Assembly: GCF_002242805.1 (NCBI RefSeq)
Contig: NZ_MCGQ01000001.1
Location: forward strand, 1 to 64,000
Direction: 5' to 3'
DNA: 64,000 nucleotides
Source: Streptomyces diastatochromogenes
GTDB lineage: Bacteria; Actinomycetota; Actinomycetes; Streptomycetales; Streptomycetaceae
Below, in pieces: positions 46,710 to 56,093 of the stretch (its first letter is position 1; each line of letters starts with the position of its first letter). The notes below the pieces were generated by a model. That model worked only from the letters and a program-made list of their open reading frames with translations. It ran no database searches and was not told the DNA's origin. The position numbers and the translations under genes are program-made.

Positions 46710-47237
46710 GTGCTGACCGAGGCATTGGCGATGCTTGCTGCCGCTGGCGGTACAGCCGTGGTGCAGGCCGCGGGGAACGACGCGTGGACCGGGTTGCGTC
46801 AGCAGCTGGCCCGCTGGTTCGGCCGCGGTGACACCGAGCGCGAACGGGCAGAACTCGAGCGCCTGGACCAGACGGCACAAGCCCTGGAGCAGGCCGACGG
46901 AGAGCAAGCTGAGCGGGAGCAAATTCGCCAGGAGGCATCTTGGCAGACCCGCATCGAGAACGCATTGGAAAGCCTCGACGACCAGGAGCGCGAAAAGGCC
47001 GCGACCTCCTTGCGGTCCCTGCTCGCCCAGGCTGTCCCAGGCAGCCTCCAGATCTCGGCCGCGGCGGGCGGCGTCGCCGCAGGCGGTGATATCACCACAA
47101 CAGCTGACCACGGTTCCATCGCCGCTGCGGTGATCGAAGGGGGCGCGCAGATCGGCACCCCCTCTCCGGCAAACCCGAGCCGCAGTGAAGGGGCGGGCCC
47201 CGAACGCCCCCCCATGCCGGATCCGTCCCAGGGCTGA
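46710..47237 (+). CDS. Small helical partner of the STAND ATPase
   Basis: 175 residues from GTG 46710, behind GAGGAGG. The sequence starts with a hydrophobic segment (ALAMLAAAGGTAVVQAAGND), then a Glu/Arg-rich coiled coil (ERERAELERLDQTAQALEQA), and ends in a beta-rich Gly/Ala part (GSLQISAAAGGVAAGGDITT, IAAAVIEGGAQIG). The protein is directly upstream of the STAND gene and reads into its leader. I recall similar small genes before this NB-ARC type in Streptomyces; the role may be regulatory or a ligand-binding partner. Confidence 0.7.
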   Translation: MLTEALAMLAAAGGTAVVQAAGNDAWTGLRQQLARWFGRGDTERERAELERLDQTAQALEQADGEQAEREQIRQEASWQTRIENALESLDDQEREKAATSLRSLLAQAVPGSLQISAAAGGVAAGGDITTTADHGSIAAAVIEGGAQIGTPSPANPSRSEGAGPERPPMPDPSQG

Positions 47238-47380
47238 GCGGACCGGCAACCACAAGCCCACCTGCTGGCCCCCGACACGAGGGCGACACATTCGCCAACA
47301 TCCGGATCCAGGCAACAGACCAGAGCATCGCGGCGTACCGCATCGACCATGTCTCCTATCACGCCCCACCCCGCCGCCCG

Positions 47381-50300
47381 GTGACCTGGCCCCACCAGGT
47401 CGGTGTGCCGCCCAGGCAGGCCGACTGCTTCCAGGACCGCGCCTCAGCCCAAGCGCTCGGAGCCGCCCTGGCAGACCCGGGGACGACGGTTCGGTGTCAC
47501 GTGCTGGCCGGGATGGGTGGGACGGGCAAGACCCAGCTCGCCGCCCACTATGCCCGGCGGGCATTGCAAGCGGACCATGTCGATCTGCTGGTGTGGGTGA
47601 GTGCCGCCACCCGCTCGGCCGTCATCGACACCTACGCCCAGGCCGCAGTCGCCATTCTCGACGCAGACCCCTCCGGCCCCGAAGCCGCTGCGACGGCGTT
47701 CTTGGCCTGGTTGGAACCCAAGGCCTCAGCCACGCCGGCCTCTAGCAGCTCCGCCGCCGGACAAGCCGGGGCCAGCAGCCCGAGATGGCTCGTCGTGCTG
47801 GACGACCTGACCGACCCGGTCGATCTGAGGGGTCTGTGGCCCCCCTCCAGCCCACATGGCCGCACCCTGGTCACGACCCGCCGGCGCGACGCCGCGCTCA
47901 CCGGCCGCACCTGCCAACTCGTCACCGTGGACCTGTTTACTACCGATGAATCCATCGCCTACCTGACCGAGGTACTTGCCGCCCGCGACCGCCACGAACC
48001 CGCAGAGCAGCTCACCGCCCTCGCCGCTGACCTTGGGCACCTGCCCCTGGCCCTGTCACAGGCCGCCGCCTATCTCACAGACACCGGCCTTGACTGCACC
48101 GCCTACCGCCAACTACTCGCCGACCGCACCGCCACGCTGACACAGGCACTCCCTGAGGCAGCAGTCCTGCCAGACGACCAGAGCACCACCGTAGCTGCCG
48201 TATGGGAATTGGCCATCGAACGAGCCGATCGCTTCCGCCCAGCCGGCTACGCCCGTCCCATGCTCCAGTTGCTCGCCCTCCTCGACTCCAGTGGCATCCC
48301 TGAAACCGTCCTGACCAGCCTCCCCGCTCTACAACACCTCGCGGCGCACCGCACACCCCACCACGACCTGACCGACAGCCACGCAACAGCCGGCACCGCA
48401 ACTGGTGCACTACAGGCCATGCGCCGCCTCAGCCTCATCGACTACACCCCCAACAACCGCCACCAAACAGTCGGGATCCACCAGCTCATCCAGCGCAGCA
48501 TCCGCGACGCCATCCTCGACCATCAGCTGAACCACCTCGCCCGCACCGCGGCCGACGCCCTACTCGCCGCCTGGCCTGACATCGAACGCGACACCCTCCT
48601 CGCCCAGGCACTGCGTGCCAACACCGATGCCCTCACCCACCACGCCGAAGACGCCCTCTGGCAGCCCGAAATCCATCCCGTTCTGTACCGGACAGGACGA
48701 AGTCTCGTCGAGTTCGGCCAGACCACTGCAGCCATCACCCACTACGAACACCTGGCGAACAGAGCCCAGCACCTTCTCGGCCCGGACCACCCCGACACGC
48801 TCATCGCCCGACACAACCTTGCATTCGCTCGCGCCAGTGCGGGGGACGTGGCCCTCGCGCTTGCCGCGTCAGCTGAGCTGCTGGAAAGCTGCGTACGCGT
48901 GTGGGGTCCGGACCACCCCAGCACCCTCAGTATCCGTGGAAACGTTGCCTCCTGGCAGGGGAAGGCGGGAGATGTAGTCGGCGCCACCGCTGCGCTCACT
49001 AAGGTGCTCGACGAGCAGGTACGAGTCCTGGGCACAGACCACCCCGACACATTCACCACACGGCGAAACCTCGCCGATCTCGTGCCGATGGAGAATGTGG
49101 CTGACAAGGTGGCCGCATTCGAGCGCCTACTCGAAGACCAGGAACGTGTGCTGACTCCGGACCACCGAGACATCCTGGACACTCGCCACTCGGTCGCCTT
49201 CTGGCGGGGCGCGGCGGGGGATGCCGAAGGCACCGCCGCCGCATATGAGGAGCTGACCGACGAGGATGTGCGCATCCTGGGCCCGGACCACCCCGACACC
49301 GTCGCCAACCGGACACACCTCGCCTTTTGGCGGCACGAAGCGGGAGATATAGCCGGTGCTGTTGCCACGCTCGCGGAAGTGCTCGACGAGCAGGTACGCG
49401 TCCTGGGCCCAGACCACCCCAACACCCTCTCCTCCCGGCGAAACCTCGCCTACTGGCAGGGCCAGGCAGGGGACGCGGCCGGCGCAGCCGCGGCGCTCGC
49501 CGAACTGCTCGACGACCAGGTACGTGTCCTGGGCCCAGACCACCCCGACGTCTTGTTGGCCCGGCAATCGCTTGTTGTTTGGCGGCAGCGGGCGGGCGAT
49601 GCGGCTGGCACCGCTGCGGCGGCTGCGGAGGTGCTCGAACATGAGGCACGTGTGCTGGGCCCAGACCACCCCGACACGCTCGCCGCCCGGAGTCACCTCG
49701 CCGACCGCCTGGGCCAGGCGGGAGACCCGGCCAGCGCAGTCGCCGTTTACAAGGAGGCTGTGAAAGACCACCTGAGGGTTTTCGGCTCGGATCACCCCGA
49801 CACGCTCACCACCCGGAACGACCTCGCCTACTGGCAGGGCAAGGCAGGAGACGCGACCGGCGCTGCCGCCTCGCTTGTCGAGCTTCTGGCGGACCAGGAA
49901 CGCGTTCTCGGACCGGATCACCCCGACACGCTCACCACCCGGAACGACCTCGCCCAGTGGCGCGGCGAGGCAGGGGACGCGGCCAGCGCAGCCACCGCCT
50001 TCGCGGAGCTACTGGAAGACAATCTCCGTGTACTCGGACCAGACCACCCCAGCACGCTCACAGCCCGGAGCAACCTCGCCTCATGGCTTTCCGAGGCCGG
50101 AGATGCAGTCGGCGCGGCCACCGTAACGGCGGAGCTGCTGCAAGACCGGGTACGGGTACTGGGCCCGGACCACCCCGACACCATGTGGCTCCGGAAGAGT
50201 CTTGTCGTTCTGCGCGACGAGGCGGGAGATCCAGACGGTGCCGCCGCCGCAACAGCAGAACTGCTGCAAGAGGAGATTCGAGTACTGGGACCCGACCACC

Positions 50301-51859
50301 CCGACACCCTCACCACCCGGAAAAACCTCGTTCACTTCCTGGGCGAGGCAGGAGACACGGCTGGCGCGGCCGACGCTTCCAGAGGGCTCCTCGAAAGCTG
50401 CCTGCGGACTCTGGGCCCAGACCACCCCGACACCCTCGAGACACGGATGGGCCTTGTCTTTTGGCAGGTCAGAGCCGGGGATCCGGCCGGTGCCGCCGCC
50501 GCAACAGCAGAACTGCTGCAGGAGCAGGTTCGAGTACTGGGACCCGACCACCCCGACACCCTCACCACCCGGCAAGGCCTTGCGCTATGGCGGGCAGATG
50601 CAGGAGACCCGGCCGGCGCAGCCAGCGCCATGGAAGAACTGCTGGCCGCGCGACTGCGTGCCCTGGGGCCCGACCACCCCGACACCCTCACAGCGCGGAA
50701 CGACCTCGCCCGCTGGAGGGGCGAGGCAGGGGACGCGGCCGGCGCAGCCACCGCCTTCGCCGAACTGCTGGGAGAGAACCTCCGCGTACTGGGACCTGGC
50801 CATCCCGATACCTTCGAGGCCTGGCATGGTCTCGCCTTCTGGCGGGGCAAGACGGGGGATGCGGCTGGCGCAGCCACCGTCAGTGCGGAGCTCCTGCAGG
50901 CCTGCCTTCGCGTACTAGGTCCGGATGACTCCAGCACGCTCTTGGCCCGGAAGGCTCTTGCCCATTGGAGGGGTGAAGCGGGAGACCCGGTCGGCGCGGC
51001 TGCTGCACAGGAAGAGTTGTATCAAGCTTGCCTGCGTGCACTGGGTCCGGACCACCCCGACGCCCTCACAGCCCGGAGAGTTCTCGCCTACTGGCATGGC
51101 GAAGCAGGGGACGCTGCCGGTGCAGCCACCTCGCTGGTCAGGCTGCTTGCGGACCAGGCCCGTGTGCTCGGCCCGGACCACCCCGACACTGCCACCACCC
51201 GAAGCGATCTGGATCACTGGCGGCGCGAGGCGAGCATGGCGGCCGGCACGGTGCCGGGACCCGCCTCGCTAGAAGACCGGCCACCGGCACCGGAACCCCA
51301 CACCCAAGCGGCACAAGTCGATGTCGCTCCCAGTCAGAGACCGGAGGAGGCTGCGGCCGACGCGGCTGCGAAGCTGGTGAAAGACCGGATACGTGTACTG
51401 GGAGGGGACCATCCCGACACCCTCAAGGCCCGGGCCAACCTCGCCTACAAACAGGGCATGGCAGGCGATCCCGTCCGGGCGGCTGCCACCCAGGGGGAGC
51501 TGCTGAAGGACTGCCTGCGCGTGCTGGGCCCGGACCACCCCGACACCCTCACGACTCTAGGCATCCTCGCCCACTGGCGAACCCAGGCGGGAGACGCAGC
51601 CGGGGCGGCCGCCGCCACGAAGAAACTGCTGGCTGCCCGGACCCGGGCATTGGGCCCGGACCACCCCGACACCATTACGACCTGGAAACTCCTGGCCTCT
51701 TGCCTAGGCACCGCAGGAGACGCAGCTGGCGCAGCCGCCGCCACGGAGGAACTACTGGCCGCACGAACCCGCATCCTGGGCCCGGACCATCCGGACACCC
51801 TCGCCACCCGAGAAGCCTTGGCCTACTGGCAAGCCAGAGCCAACGACGGGACTCGCTAA
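47381..51859 (+). CDS. STAND (NB-ARC) ATPase with 24 tetratricopeptide-type repeats
   Basis: About 1492 residues from GTG 47381. The frame stays open upstream to about 47234 without a clear ATG or GTG and reads protein-like there (IRIQATDQSIAAYRIDHVSY), so the true N-terminus may be longer, by a rare start or by fusion to the small gene. Walker A AGMGGTGKT at 43-51, Walker B WLVVLDD at 136-142, sensor RTLVTTRRRDAAL at 161-173, the GHLPLALSQAAAYL (GxP) motif and a winged-helix part complete the NB-ARC core. From about residue 464 to the end there are 24 copies of a 42-residue TPR-like repeat (consensus LGPDHPDTLTTRxxLA). STAND proteins sense a ligand with the repeats and oligomerise; many bacterial ones are antiphage sensors. 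No effector domain is visible, which is odd. Confidence 0.9.
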   Translation: MTWPHQVGVPPRQADCFQDRASAQALGAALADPGTTVRCHVLAGMGGTGKTQLAAHYARRALQADHVDLLVWVSAATRSAVIDTYAQAAVAILDADPSGPEAAATAFLAWLEPKASATPASSSSAAGQAGASSPRWLVVLDDLTDPVDLRGLWPPSSPHGRTLVTTRRRDAALTGRTCQLVTVDLFTTDESIAYLTEVLAARDRHEPAEQLTALAADLGHLPLALSQAAAYLTDTGLDCTAYRQLLADRTATLTQALPEAAVLPDDQSTTVAAVWELAIERADRFRPAGYARPMLQLLALLDSSGIPETVLTSLPALQHLAAHRTPHHDLTDSHATAGTATGALQAMRRLSLIDYTPNNRHQTVGIHQLIQRSIRDAILDHQLNHLARTAADALLAAWPDIERDTLLAQALRANTDALTHHAEDALWQPEIHPVLYRTGRSLVEFGQTTAAITHYEHLANRAQHLLGPDHPDTLIARHNLAFARASAGDVALALAASAELLESCVRVWGPDHPSTLSIRGNVASWQGKAGDVVGATAALTKVLDEQVRVLGTDHPDTFTTRRNLADLVPMENVADKVAAFERLLEDQERVLTPDHRDILDTRHSVAFWRGAAGDAEGTAAAYEELTDEDVRILGPDHPDTVANRTHLAFWRHEAGDIAGAVATLAEVLDEQVRVLGPDHPNTLSSRRNLAYWQGQAGDAAGAAAALAELLDDQVRVLGPDHPDVLLARQSLVVWRQRAGDAAGTAAAAAEVLEHEARVLGPDHPDTLAARSHLADRLGQAGDPASAVAVYKEAVKDHLRVFGSDHPDTLTTRNDLAYWQGKAGDATGAAASLVELLADQERVLGPDHPDTLTTRNDLAQWRGEAGDAASAATAFAELLEDNLRVLGPDHPSTLTARSNLASWLSEAGDAVGAATVTAELLQDRVRVLGPDHPDTMWLRKSLVVLRDEAGDPDGAAAATAELLQEEIRVLGPDHPDTLTTRKNLVHFLGEAGDTAGAADASRGLLESCLRTLGPDHPDTLETRMGLVFWQVRAGDPAGAAAATAELLQEQVRVLGPDHPDTLTTRQGLALWRADAGDPAGAASAMEELLAARLRALGPDHPDTLTARNDLARWRGEAGDAAGAATAFAELLGENLRVLGPGHPDTFEAWHGLAFWRGKTGDAAGAATVSAELLQACLRVLGPDDSSTLLARKALAHWRGEAGDPVGAAAAQEELYQACLRALGPDHPDALTARRVLAYWHGEAGDAAGAATSLVRLLADQARVLGPDHPDTATTRSDLDHWRREASMAAGTVPGPASLEDRPPAPEPHTQAAQVDVAPSQRPEEAAADAAAKLVKDRIRVLGGDHPDTLKARANLAYKQGMAGDPVRAAATQGELLKDCLRVLGPDHPDTLTTLGILAHWRTQAGDAAGAAAATKKLLAARTRALGPDHPDTITTWKLLASCLGTAGDAAGAAAATEELLAARTRILGPDHPDTLATREALAYWQARANDGTR
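48771..51835 (+). repeat. Tandem repeat array coding the TPRs, about 126 bp per unit
   Basis: The unit CTGGGCCCGGACCACCCCGA recurs 24 times at multiples of about 126 bp, with only small changes. One spacer of about 190 bp between the 20th and 21st units breaks the order. Long identical stretches between units predict recombination and length change. Confidence 0.85.
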
Positions 51860-52021
51860 AACTCCCTGTAGCGAATCACAGCCTGCAGCTGGCTGATCTC
51901 AGCCGCGCATCCCCGGCCATACCAGGGGGACAGCCGGGTACACACGAGGCGATACCTGGCGCAGCGAGTCGGTGGTCGAACAGACCTGTGATGGCACCAG
52001 CTGGACGGCAAGCGAAGGGTG

Positions 52022-52167
52022 AGACGGTCCCCGGCGAGAGTGGCCTCGTAGAGGCAGAGGCTCGCCTGGCGTACGTCGCAGTCACCCGAGCCCGCCACCA
52101 CCTGGACCCAGTCGGCCTGGCCTGGATCGACGACCACCCCGACAACCCCACAGCAGGTACAGCCTAA
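52022..52167 (+). pseudogene. C-terminal fragment of a UvrD-like helicase
   Basis: The plus-strand frame reads EAEARLAYVAVTRARHHLDP then VGLAWIDDHPDNPTAG. This is motif VI plus tail of the helicase at 31626-33140 (DAEARLAYVAVTRTRQRLDL), with the same tail structure. The rest is absent; a deleted second copy. Confidence 0.75.
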
Positions 52168-53060
52168 AATCGGATCACTGAGGGTGCTGATGCTGCTACT
52201 TGAGATATCCGCTCGTCGTCCAGGCCGAGCATCACCGCGCCGGTTCCGTGCAGGCGGACGTCGACGGTGAGGGATCCGCCGTCGAGCAGGGTGGCGAGCA
52301 GCCCGAACGTCGACAGGTCGCTGCCGAACAGGTTGTGGGAGGCCTGGATGTCCTCAGTGGTGCGTCGGCGGGCACCACGGTGGTGGGCTCTCTCGGGGCC
52401 TGGTGATGCCGCATCTGGTTCGTCGGAGCCGGTCCGCGTGGAGTGGCATGGGGCTCAGCGAGCTTCCTCGACCTGTGCGGGGGTATGTACTGCGGCCGTT
52501 GCAGGTGCCAGCAGGAGGGTGGCGGTCGGGCTGCGCGCGGGGAAGCAGGTGTGCTCGGTCTCTTGGGGGCTGTCCTCATAGCGACGGGCAGTGCAGGCTG
52601 ATGGCAGATGGCCACCACGCGCAGGCCGGTGCTTCGGCGCATGTCCAGCAGCTGGTTCCAGCTCCATCTGTTCAGAGAATCGGCTCGTAGCAGGACGAGT
52701 TGGGAGACGGACAAGTCCTGGATCTGACCGGCGACACGGGGCCAGGCAAGTGTTTGGTCCCTGGCCCAGATGCGGAGCTGATCGGGTGGTTCTCCCAGCC
52801 GGGTGAGGCCGTCGACGGCGAGCGTGGTGATGCGTGGCTGGGGTGAGGGGTGGACGGCGATGCGGCCACCGCTGGGGTGATGGGCGGCCATCGCCATCCG
52901 CGTGACCGCGACATCGTCGAAGGGATCGAGAAGCACGTTGAGCGGTGGGGCCAGCGGATAGCCAATGTCCTCAGTCGCGGCGCGGCCGTTTCGGGCACAG
53001 GGCGTCGTGGATGCCGTCTTGCGTCTGCGGGGCAAGGTGTTCTCCTCAACGGCATCGGGT
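52165..53060 (-). pseudogene. Degenerate relative of the 467-residue transposon protein
   Basis: The 5' part reads LAPPLNVLLDPFDDVAVTRM, GGRIAVHPSPQPRITTLAVD, DLSVSQLVLLRADSLNRWSW and TGLRVVAICHQP. These match, in order, the N-terminal half of the proteins at 53875-55278 and 58844-59899. After about 52580 the frame breaks more than once. A separate protein-like tail (EDIQASHNLFGSDLSTFGLL, VDVRLHGTGAVMLGLDDERI) is joined at about 52390, perhaps from another gene. No intact start is seen. Confidence 0.55.
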
Positions 53061-53104
53061 CGAGCGCGTCAACTGGTCCTGTGCGGGTCTTCTGCGAAGT
53101 CCCT

Positions 53105-53878
53105 TCAACCGCCGGACGGGGCGGTGGAGGACACGGTGGTGTCGGGCTGTTCTGCGGGGACGTGGGTCATCGGGGAGGCGGTCAGGCCCAGGGCGAACAG
53201 CAGGTCGGGGTGGGGTGCTGGCGGGCCTGTGGGGGCGAGCAGGCGCCGGTTGGTCAGCCGCGGGATCTGCTCGGCCGGAAGGTCCAGGGGCAGGGCGTGA
53301 GCGGTGCAGTGGAGCAGGTGCGCTGCGGTGGTGGCTTCGCCGGGGCTGAGCGCCGCTGCGGTGTGGCCCGTGCGGTACAGGCTGTTGAGTTGCCGGGCGG
53401 TGAGCAGTCCGGGCTGGGCGGCCAGGTGGATGGCCGTGTCGGTGTGGATGAGGCGTTGGGGGCTGTTGGCCTGGTGGAGATGGGTTTTCAGGGTGGCGGC
53501 GGCTCGTTTCAGGCGGGTGGGGTCCCATTCGAGGGCGGAGGCGAGGTCGTCGGGGTGGATGCGGCCGGTTTCGATGAGGGCGGCATGCAGGATGGCGGCG
53601 TGCGGGGCGTGTTGGGGACTGCGGTGGGGTGGCTGGTGAGGTGTGTCCGGCTGGCGGAGCAGGGATTCGGGGGGTGTATGCAGGGCGTGGGCGAGGGCTA
53701 GCAGGGCCGCGCTGTTGAGGGTCTGGGGGGTGAGGTGGGGGTCCCAGTCGGTGGTGGGGATGCCAGTCAGGGTGGTCAATTCGTCGTCGGTGAGCTGGGA
53801 CTCCCGTGCGCGCGCCCGCAGAAAGGGCAGGTCGAACGCCAGGGTGGTCTGGGGGTGGGGCGGATTCGGGTGGGTCAT
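53105..53878 (-). CDS. HTH protein, last gene of the transposition operon
   Basis: 257 residues from ATG 53878, which overlaps the previous stop (ATGA). Residues 10-60 resemble an XRE-type start (LRARARESQLTDDELTTLTG, LTPQTLNSAALLALAHALHT, PPESLL). The middle part has paired helices (DDLASALEWDPTRLKRAAAT) and LLTARQLNSLYRTGHTAAAL, like winged-helix units. It ends the five-gene overlap chain that begins with the transposase. A DNA-binding or regulatory role is likely, but no family is recognised. Confidence 0.75.
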   Translation of the reverse strand: MTHPNPPHPQTTLAFDLPFLRARARESQLTDDELTTLTGIPTTDWDPHLTPQTLNSAALLALAHALHTPPESLLRQPDTPHQPPHRSPQHAPHAAILHAALIETGRIHPDDLASALEWDPTRLKRAAATLKTHLHQANSPQRLIHTDTAIHLAAQPGLLTARQLNSLYRTGHTAAALSPGEATTAAHLLHCTAHALPLDLPAEQIPRLTNRRLLAPTGPPAPHPDLLFALGLTASPMTHVPAEQPDTTVSSTAPSGG

Positions 53879-55278
53879 GGGCATGCTCCGGGCGGGGCCA
53901 GGGCGGGGGTGTTGAGGTGCCAGCAGCGGGCGGCGGTGTGCCAGTCGTCTGCGGGATGAGGGTGCACGACGGCGGGGACATGGACGCTGGTATCGCGGAT
54001 GAGGTGGTCGAAGCGCTCCGAGGTGCCGAAGCAGTTGGCGAACAGCCCAAGATGGTCAGCGGTGCGCGGGGTGCGGCGGCGGAATTCCAGGGCAGCGGCG
54101 AGGAGAGGGCGGGCGCGGGGCGGGATGGCGTACATGTGCCGCGGGCCAGGCGGTACACCGACGTTGATCCGGGAGTCGCGGTCGATGGCCAGGCGGGTGG
54201 TGCGCTCGTCGATGCTGGCAAGTTGGGTCATGGACAGCAAAGGCTGGGCGGTGCCGGTGAACAGCAGGGCGGCGACGGCGGCGGCACGCAGCGGGTTGGG
54301 CAACTCGCTGGTGAGGGTGTGTGCTACCCGTGGGGTAATCGGCACGGTGGTGATGCCGGGTCCGCCGTGCTCGGCGAGGTCGTCGGGCACGTTGAGCAGG
54401 AGGGCTTGGCTGAGGAAACCGGCCTGGGCGCCGCGCACCCGGGCCAGGGTGTGCTGGGGACTGGGGCTGAGGACGGTCAGCCGGGCCAGGAACAGGCGCA
54501 GGCCTTCCATGTCCTGCCAGGGGGTGGCCCCGTCCGGGCCGGCGTCCTCGGCTTGGGGCGTGTCGGGGGGTGCCGGTGGCGGGCTGTGGCGGGCCAGCCA
54601 GGTGCGGGCGGCGGCGTAGCCGGCGCGGTATTGGCCGTCGGTGTGGGCGAAGTCGAGGTTGTTTTGGCGGCGCCAACAGTCGGCGCGGAAGGCGGCAATG
54701 CCGCTGCGGGGCAGGCTGGGCAGCGGATAGGCGTGGTCGGACGGGGGCGGGCCGTGGCGTCGGCCGGTGGCGGCCGGGCCGATGGCGCTCAGGATGGCGT
54801 CGGTGCCGCGTACGGCGGTGAGATCGGTCAGGTCTGCGGCGGTGAGGCGTTCGTTAAGGCGCTGTTCGTCGGCCGGGGTGGGCGTGTGGGCGAGGAGGAT
54901 CAGGTGGATGCCGGTCTCGGTGCGCCAGGTGGCCAGGCGATGGAGGCGCTCGGGGGTGAGGCGGTGGGCGCGCAGCACGATGGCTTCCTCAAGGCCCGTG
55001 TTCAGTGTCCAGCAGGTCACCGCGCGCCAGGCGGGGTCGGTGGACATCCGCTCGGCATCGGGGTGGGAGAAGCTGTCGCGGCCCATGGCTCGGAGCAGGT
55101 CCAGGGCGAGGTAGGCGAGGCTGTTGGTGTGGGGGGTGGGGTCGGTGGTGATGCGGCCGCGGTCGGGGTGGGCACGCTGGTAGGCGGCGGCGTGGATGGT
55201 GCGGTCGTCGTGGGCGTCCAGCAGCAGCGTGACGGGCGGCCGGGTTGGCGTTGTGGCGGTGAGGGCGGGTGAGGTCAT
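53875..55278 (-). CDS. Unknown 467-residue protein of the transposition operon
   Basis: The ATG at 55278 overlaps the ATPase stop (ATGA). The N-terminal half is alternating strands and helices (PVTLLLDAHDDRTIHAAAYQ, DRGRITTDPTPH, LEEAIVLRAHRLTPERLHRL, TGIHLILLAHTP). The spacing mimics Walker B and sensor 1 strands of the neighbouring ATPases, but the acidic residues and Walker A are missing. The C-terminal half (AAAVAALLFTGTAQPLLSMT, RLAIDRDSRINVGVPPGPRH, IPPRARPLLAAALEFRRRTP) resembles the first part of a tyrosine-recombinase catalytic domain without the R-H-R-Y set. I infer a degenerate, non-catalytic protein that may select targets. Two relatives lie nearby. Confidence 0.75.
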   Translation of the reverse strand: MTSPALTATTPTRPPVTLLLDAHDDRTIHAAAYQRAHPDRGRITTDPTPHTNSLAYLALDLLRAMGRDSFSHPDAERMSTDPAWRAVTCWTLNTGLEEAIVLRAHRLTPERLHRLATWRTETGIHLILLAHTPTPADEQRLNERLTAADLTDLTAVRGTDAILSAIGPAATGRRHGPPPSDHAYPLPSLPRSGIAAFRADCWRRQNNLDFAHTDGQYRAGYAAARTWLARHSPPPAPPDTPQAEDAGPDGATPWQDMEGLRLFLARLTVLSPSPQHTLARVRGAQAGFLSQALLLNVPDDLAEHGGPGITTVPITPRVAHTLTSELPNPLRAAAVAALLFTGTAQPLLSMTQLASIDERTTRLAIDRDSRINVGVPPGPRHMYAIPPRARPLLAAALEFRRRTPRTADHLGLFANCFGTSERFDHLIRDTSVHVPAVVHPHPADDWHTAARCWHLNTPALAPPGACP

Positions 55279-56093
55279 GGGCGGCGTGAGGTGTCGATGC
55301 GGCGGATGACCTGCCGCAGCAGGCCGGGGTCGGGGTGGAGGGCGCCGGCGGTGGCCAGGGCACGCTGGACGTGGTGGGTCAGCAGGGCCCAGCGGCGCAG
55401 GCTGCCGTGGGCGAAGTGGCCGTCCAGCATCCAGAGATGATCCGGTGCAACGGTGTGCCACAGCGGGTGCAGGGCGAAAATGATGCGGGCGAGCTGGTCA
55501 CGGGCGATCGGCAGGAGGGTCAGCCAGGCCGCGGTACGGGTGTGGAGCATCTGCTGGGCGCGCAGGGCCCGTTCACCGCGCTGTCCGGCGATCAGGACCA
55601 CGCAGAGTCCGCCGGGAAGGTCGTCGTGCAGAAAGCGGAGGTATTCGAAGCAGGTGTCGGGCATCCGGTCGGCTTCGTCGACGACCACGATGCGCGGCCC
55701 GGCGCTGAGCACGCGGCGGATGAGGGAGTCAGTGGCAGCCGGGTCGGTGGGCGGGGCGCCTTTCAGTCCGAGGGCGTGGTGTAGGTGGGCACGTAGATCG
55801 GCCGGTCCTGGCCGGGCCCCCAGCCGGAGCAGGAGGTGCGCGTCGGGGAAGCAGGTGAGGGCGGTGGTGTGGACGGCGAAGGTCTTGCCGACGCCGGCGT
55901 CGCCCAGAACGCACAGGAAGCGCTGTTGCTGGTGGGCATCGGCGAGCGCGTGCCTGACTGCGGCGAGGCCGGGGGTCACGACGGTGCGGGCCCCGGCCAG
56001 GCTGAGGAAGTGTAGTTCCTGGGGCGCGGGCGCGTCTGCGAGAGGGAACGGCTGCGTGGCCGCCTCCTCTCGCAAAGCCGCCTCGGTCAGCAC
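55275..56093 (-). CDS. Second TnsC/TniB-like AAA+ ATPase
   Basis: 272 residues from GTG 56093, overlapping the first ATPase by seven bases (GTGCTGA). Walker A GDAGVGKT at 64-71, Walker B RIVVVDEAD at 134-142 and sensor VVLIAGQRGE at 165-174 are intact. It shares with the first ATPase the order GARPGPADLRAHLHHALGL (there ARSRPGPKDLREELFHQMNL) and the DEA(D/Q) box. The C-terminal part (HGSLRRWALLTHHVQRALAT) matches the GSFREWVKVTKHVLKGM of the first. So it is a true paralogue with all catalytic parts. Two TnsC-like ATPases in one operon is unusual; it may form mixed or successive filaments. Confidence 0.88.
   Translation of the reverse strand: MLTEAALREEAATQPFPLADAPAPQELHFLSLAGARTVVTPGLAAVRHALADAHQQQRFLCVLGDAGVGKTFAVHTTALTCFPDAHLLLRLGARPGPADLRAHLHHALGLKGAPPTDPAATDSLIRRVLSAGPRIVVVDEADRMPDTCFEYLRFLHDDLPGGLCVVLIAGQRGERALRAQQMLHTRTAAWLTLLPIARDQLARIIFALHPLWHTVAPDHLWMLDGHFAHGSLRRWALLTHHVQRALATAGALHPDPGLLRQVIRRIDTSRRP

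Noticed and set aside
48771..51835. Regular repeats that could look like a CRISPR array
   Set aside because: Units are 126 bp, in frame and code for TPR motifs; no short palindromic repeats or unique spacers of CRISPR size.
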